Source of the DNA: Chthonomonadaceae bacterium
GTDB taxonomy: Bacteria; Armatimonadota; Chthonomonadetes; Chthonomonadales; Chthonomonadaceae
Length of the DNA: 5,904 nucleotides
Direction of reading: 5' to 3'
Assembly (NCBI GenBank): GCA_025355115.1
Contig: JANXLO010000304.1
Coordinates: 1-5,904, forward strand
Both the position numbers and the translations under genes were made by a program. The notes beneath the pieces were generated by a model, which saw only the letters and a program-made list of their open reading frames with translations, had not been told where the DNA came from and searched no databases. This document shows positions 5,300 to 5,904 of this stretch, piece by piece (position 1 is the stretch's first letter; each line of letters begins with the position of its first letter).

Positions 5300-5904
5300 T
5301 TATAATTCAGCGGGACAAACATCCCCAGCAGAACTGAGGCTCTTTAGAGGGGCGTTGCGCCCCGCCTTTGGGCCGCCGTACAACTGTCGATACACCTCCG
5401 CAGATTTTGGATAGGGCGTGCCTGCCGCGCCCCAAGAGTGGTTGCCGCTGCCGGGCTTCGGGTATCCGCCGGGCCATAGCGTGGACACTCCGTCTGCGGG
5501 TGTCTCGAAGTAAGACTCCATGTAGACATTGTGCGAGGTCATCCAATCGTGCATGTTCCGGATGTACGACGGGTCGTCGCCTCCCGCGCCGCGCCCGTTG
5601 GCGGCGACTTGCCACAGTCCCCACTCACCCACGATCAACGGGACGCTTCTGCCGGGAATAGCGCCGTTACGTTTGAGAGGATTGGCTGCCGATGCGAAAT
5701 CTGCGAACCATTGGATCCTCGGGAGGATGCTGTTTGTCCAGGCTCTCTGCTGCGTTGCCTCATCGGGCTGAACTCCAGGCTTGTAGATGCCGCTGTAGTC
5801 TGAATCGTAGTTGTCGAAGCCGATATAGTCCGCGTAGGCATCGCCGGGATAGTACTTTGCGGACTGCACCTGCACGTTGCTGTCGGTGGGGTTCCAGAGA
5901 AACC
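5300..5904 (-). CDS. Glycoside hydrolase, GH26-like, C-terminal 200 residues (partial)
   Basis: The frame is open to the right edge, so the start and most of the catalytic domain are outside. The visible part begins FLWNPTDSN, then YYPGDAYADYIGFDNYD (residues 17-33), the strand typical of GH26 (beta-mannanase/endoglucanase clan) barrels: 'YPGD.Y.D..GFD.Y'. PLIVGEWGLW follows, where Glu93 (codon 5624-5626) is the likely catalytic nucleophile at the end of a barrel strand. Then come DDPSYIRNMHDWM, HNVYMESYF and the final helix SAEVYRQLYGG (to about residue 177), which closes the barrel. Members hydrolyse beta-mannans, xylans or mixed glucans by a retaining mechanism and are usually secreted. 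The last 23 residues show no fold and contain a GC hairpin (5349-5363), so the original stop may have been lost. The GH26 call comes from motifs. Another clan A family remains possible. Confidence 0.7.
   Translation of the reverse strand, partial: FLWNPTDSNVQVQSAKYYPGDAYADYIGFDNYDSDYSGIYKPGVQPDEATQQRAWTNSILPRIQWFADFASAANPLKRNGAIPGRSVPLIVGEWGLWQVAANGRGAGGDDPSYIRNMHDWMTSHNVYMESYFETPADGVSTLWPGGYPKPGSGNHSWGAAGTPYPKSAEVYRQLYGGPKAGRNAPLKSLSSAGDVCPAEL

Noticed and set aside
4707..5414. 235-codon plus-strand frame running over the end of the propeller gene and the palindrome
   Set aside because: It starts inside a real gene, crosses the terminator-like palindrome and ends opposite the glycosidase. 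The translation is Arg/Ser-rich without domain features.
1..5904. CRISPR array, tRNA, rRNA, transposase or phage genes
   Set aside because: I looked for regularly spaced repeats, cloverleaf-like arms and typical enzyme motifs on both strands and saw none.

Overview
The window most likely comes from a member of the Armatimonadota, or a relative with similar prepilins. The best clue is the left-edge gene: a type IV prepilin-like N terminus whose signal helix runs into a 'FPVFAQARE' stretch, a form I associate with the many pseudopilin-like proteins of that phylum. This assignment is inference from motif memory; no rRNA or marker gene is present. Coding DNA is moderately GC-rich, and Shine-Dalgarno (SD) sequences are clear for most genes.

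Layout. 1-119 (-): start of a prepilin-type protein that runs off the left edge. About 120-688: a long non-coding stretch with a few short inverted repeats. 689-2056 (+): a soluble PAS-PAS-HisKA_2-HATPase sensor histidine kinase with no response regulator beside it. 2057-2853: a gene-poor, apparently decayed stretch. On the minus strand it holds a possible 44-codon ORF, a truncated NTF2/SnoaL-like N terminus and a truncated C terminus of a SAM-dependent methyltransferase, with hairpins on both sides. 2854-3774 (-): a complete Tat-exported dienelactone hydrolase of the YghX type. 3775-3990: a divergent intergenic region. 3991-5121 (+): a secreted seven-repeat protein, probably a beta-propeller related to HAF-repeat proteins, best started at a TTG. 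5152-5181: a perfect 30-nt palindrome, probably a two-way terminator. 5300-5904 (-): the C-terminal 200 residues of a glycoside hydrolase resembling GH26, running off the right edge.

These genes do not form one pathway. Three or four of the products are exported or surface-associated (prepilin, hydrolase, propeller, glycosidase), which fits a saprophyte that works on polymers outside the cell. The kinase is cytoplasmic and an orphan. I found no defence system, CRISPR array, transposase, tRNA or rRNA, and I see no convincing new multi-gene system. The points most worth a second look are the decayed region at 2181-2773, the seven-repeat propeller whose ends fit a closing blade, and two start-codon corrections (689 and TTG 3991).
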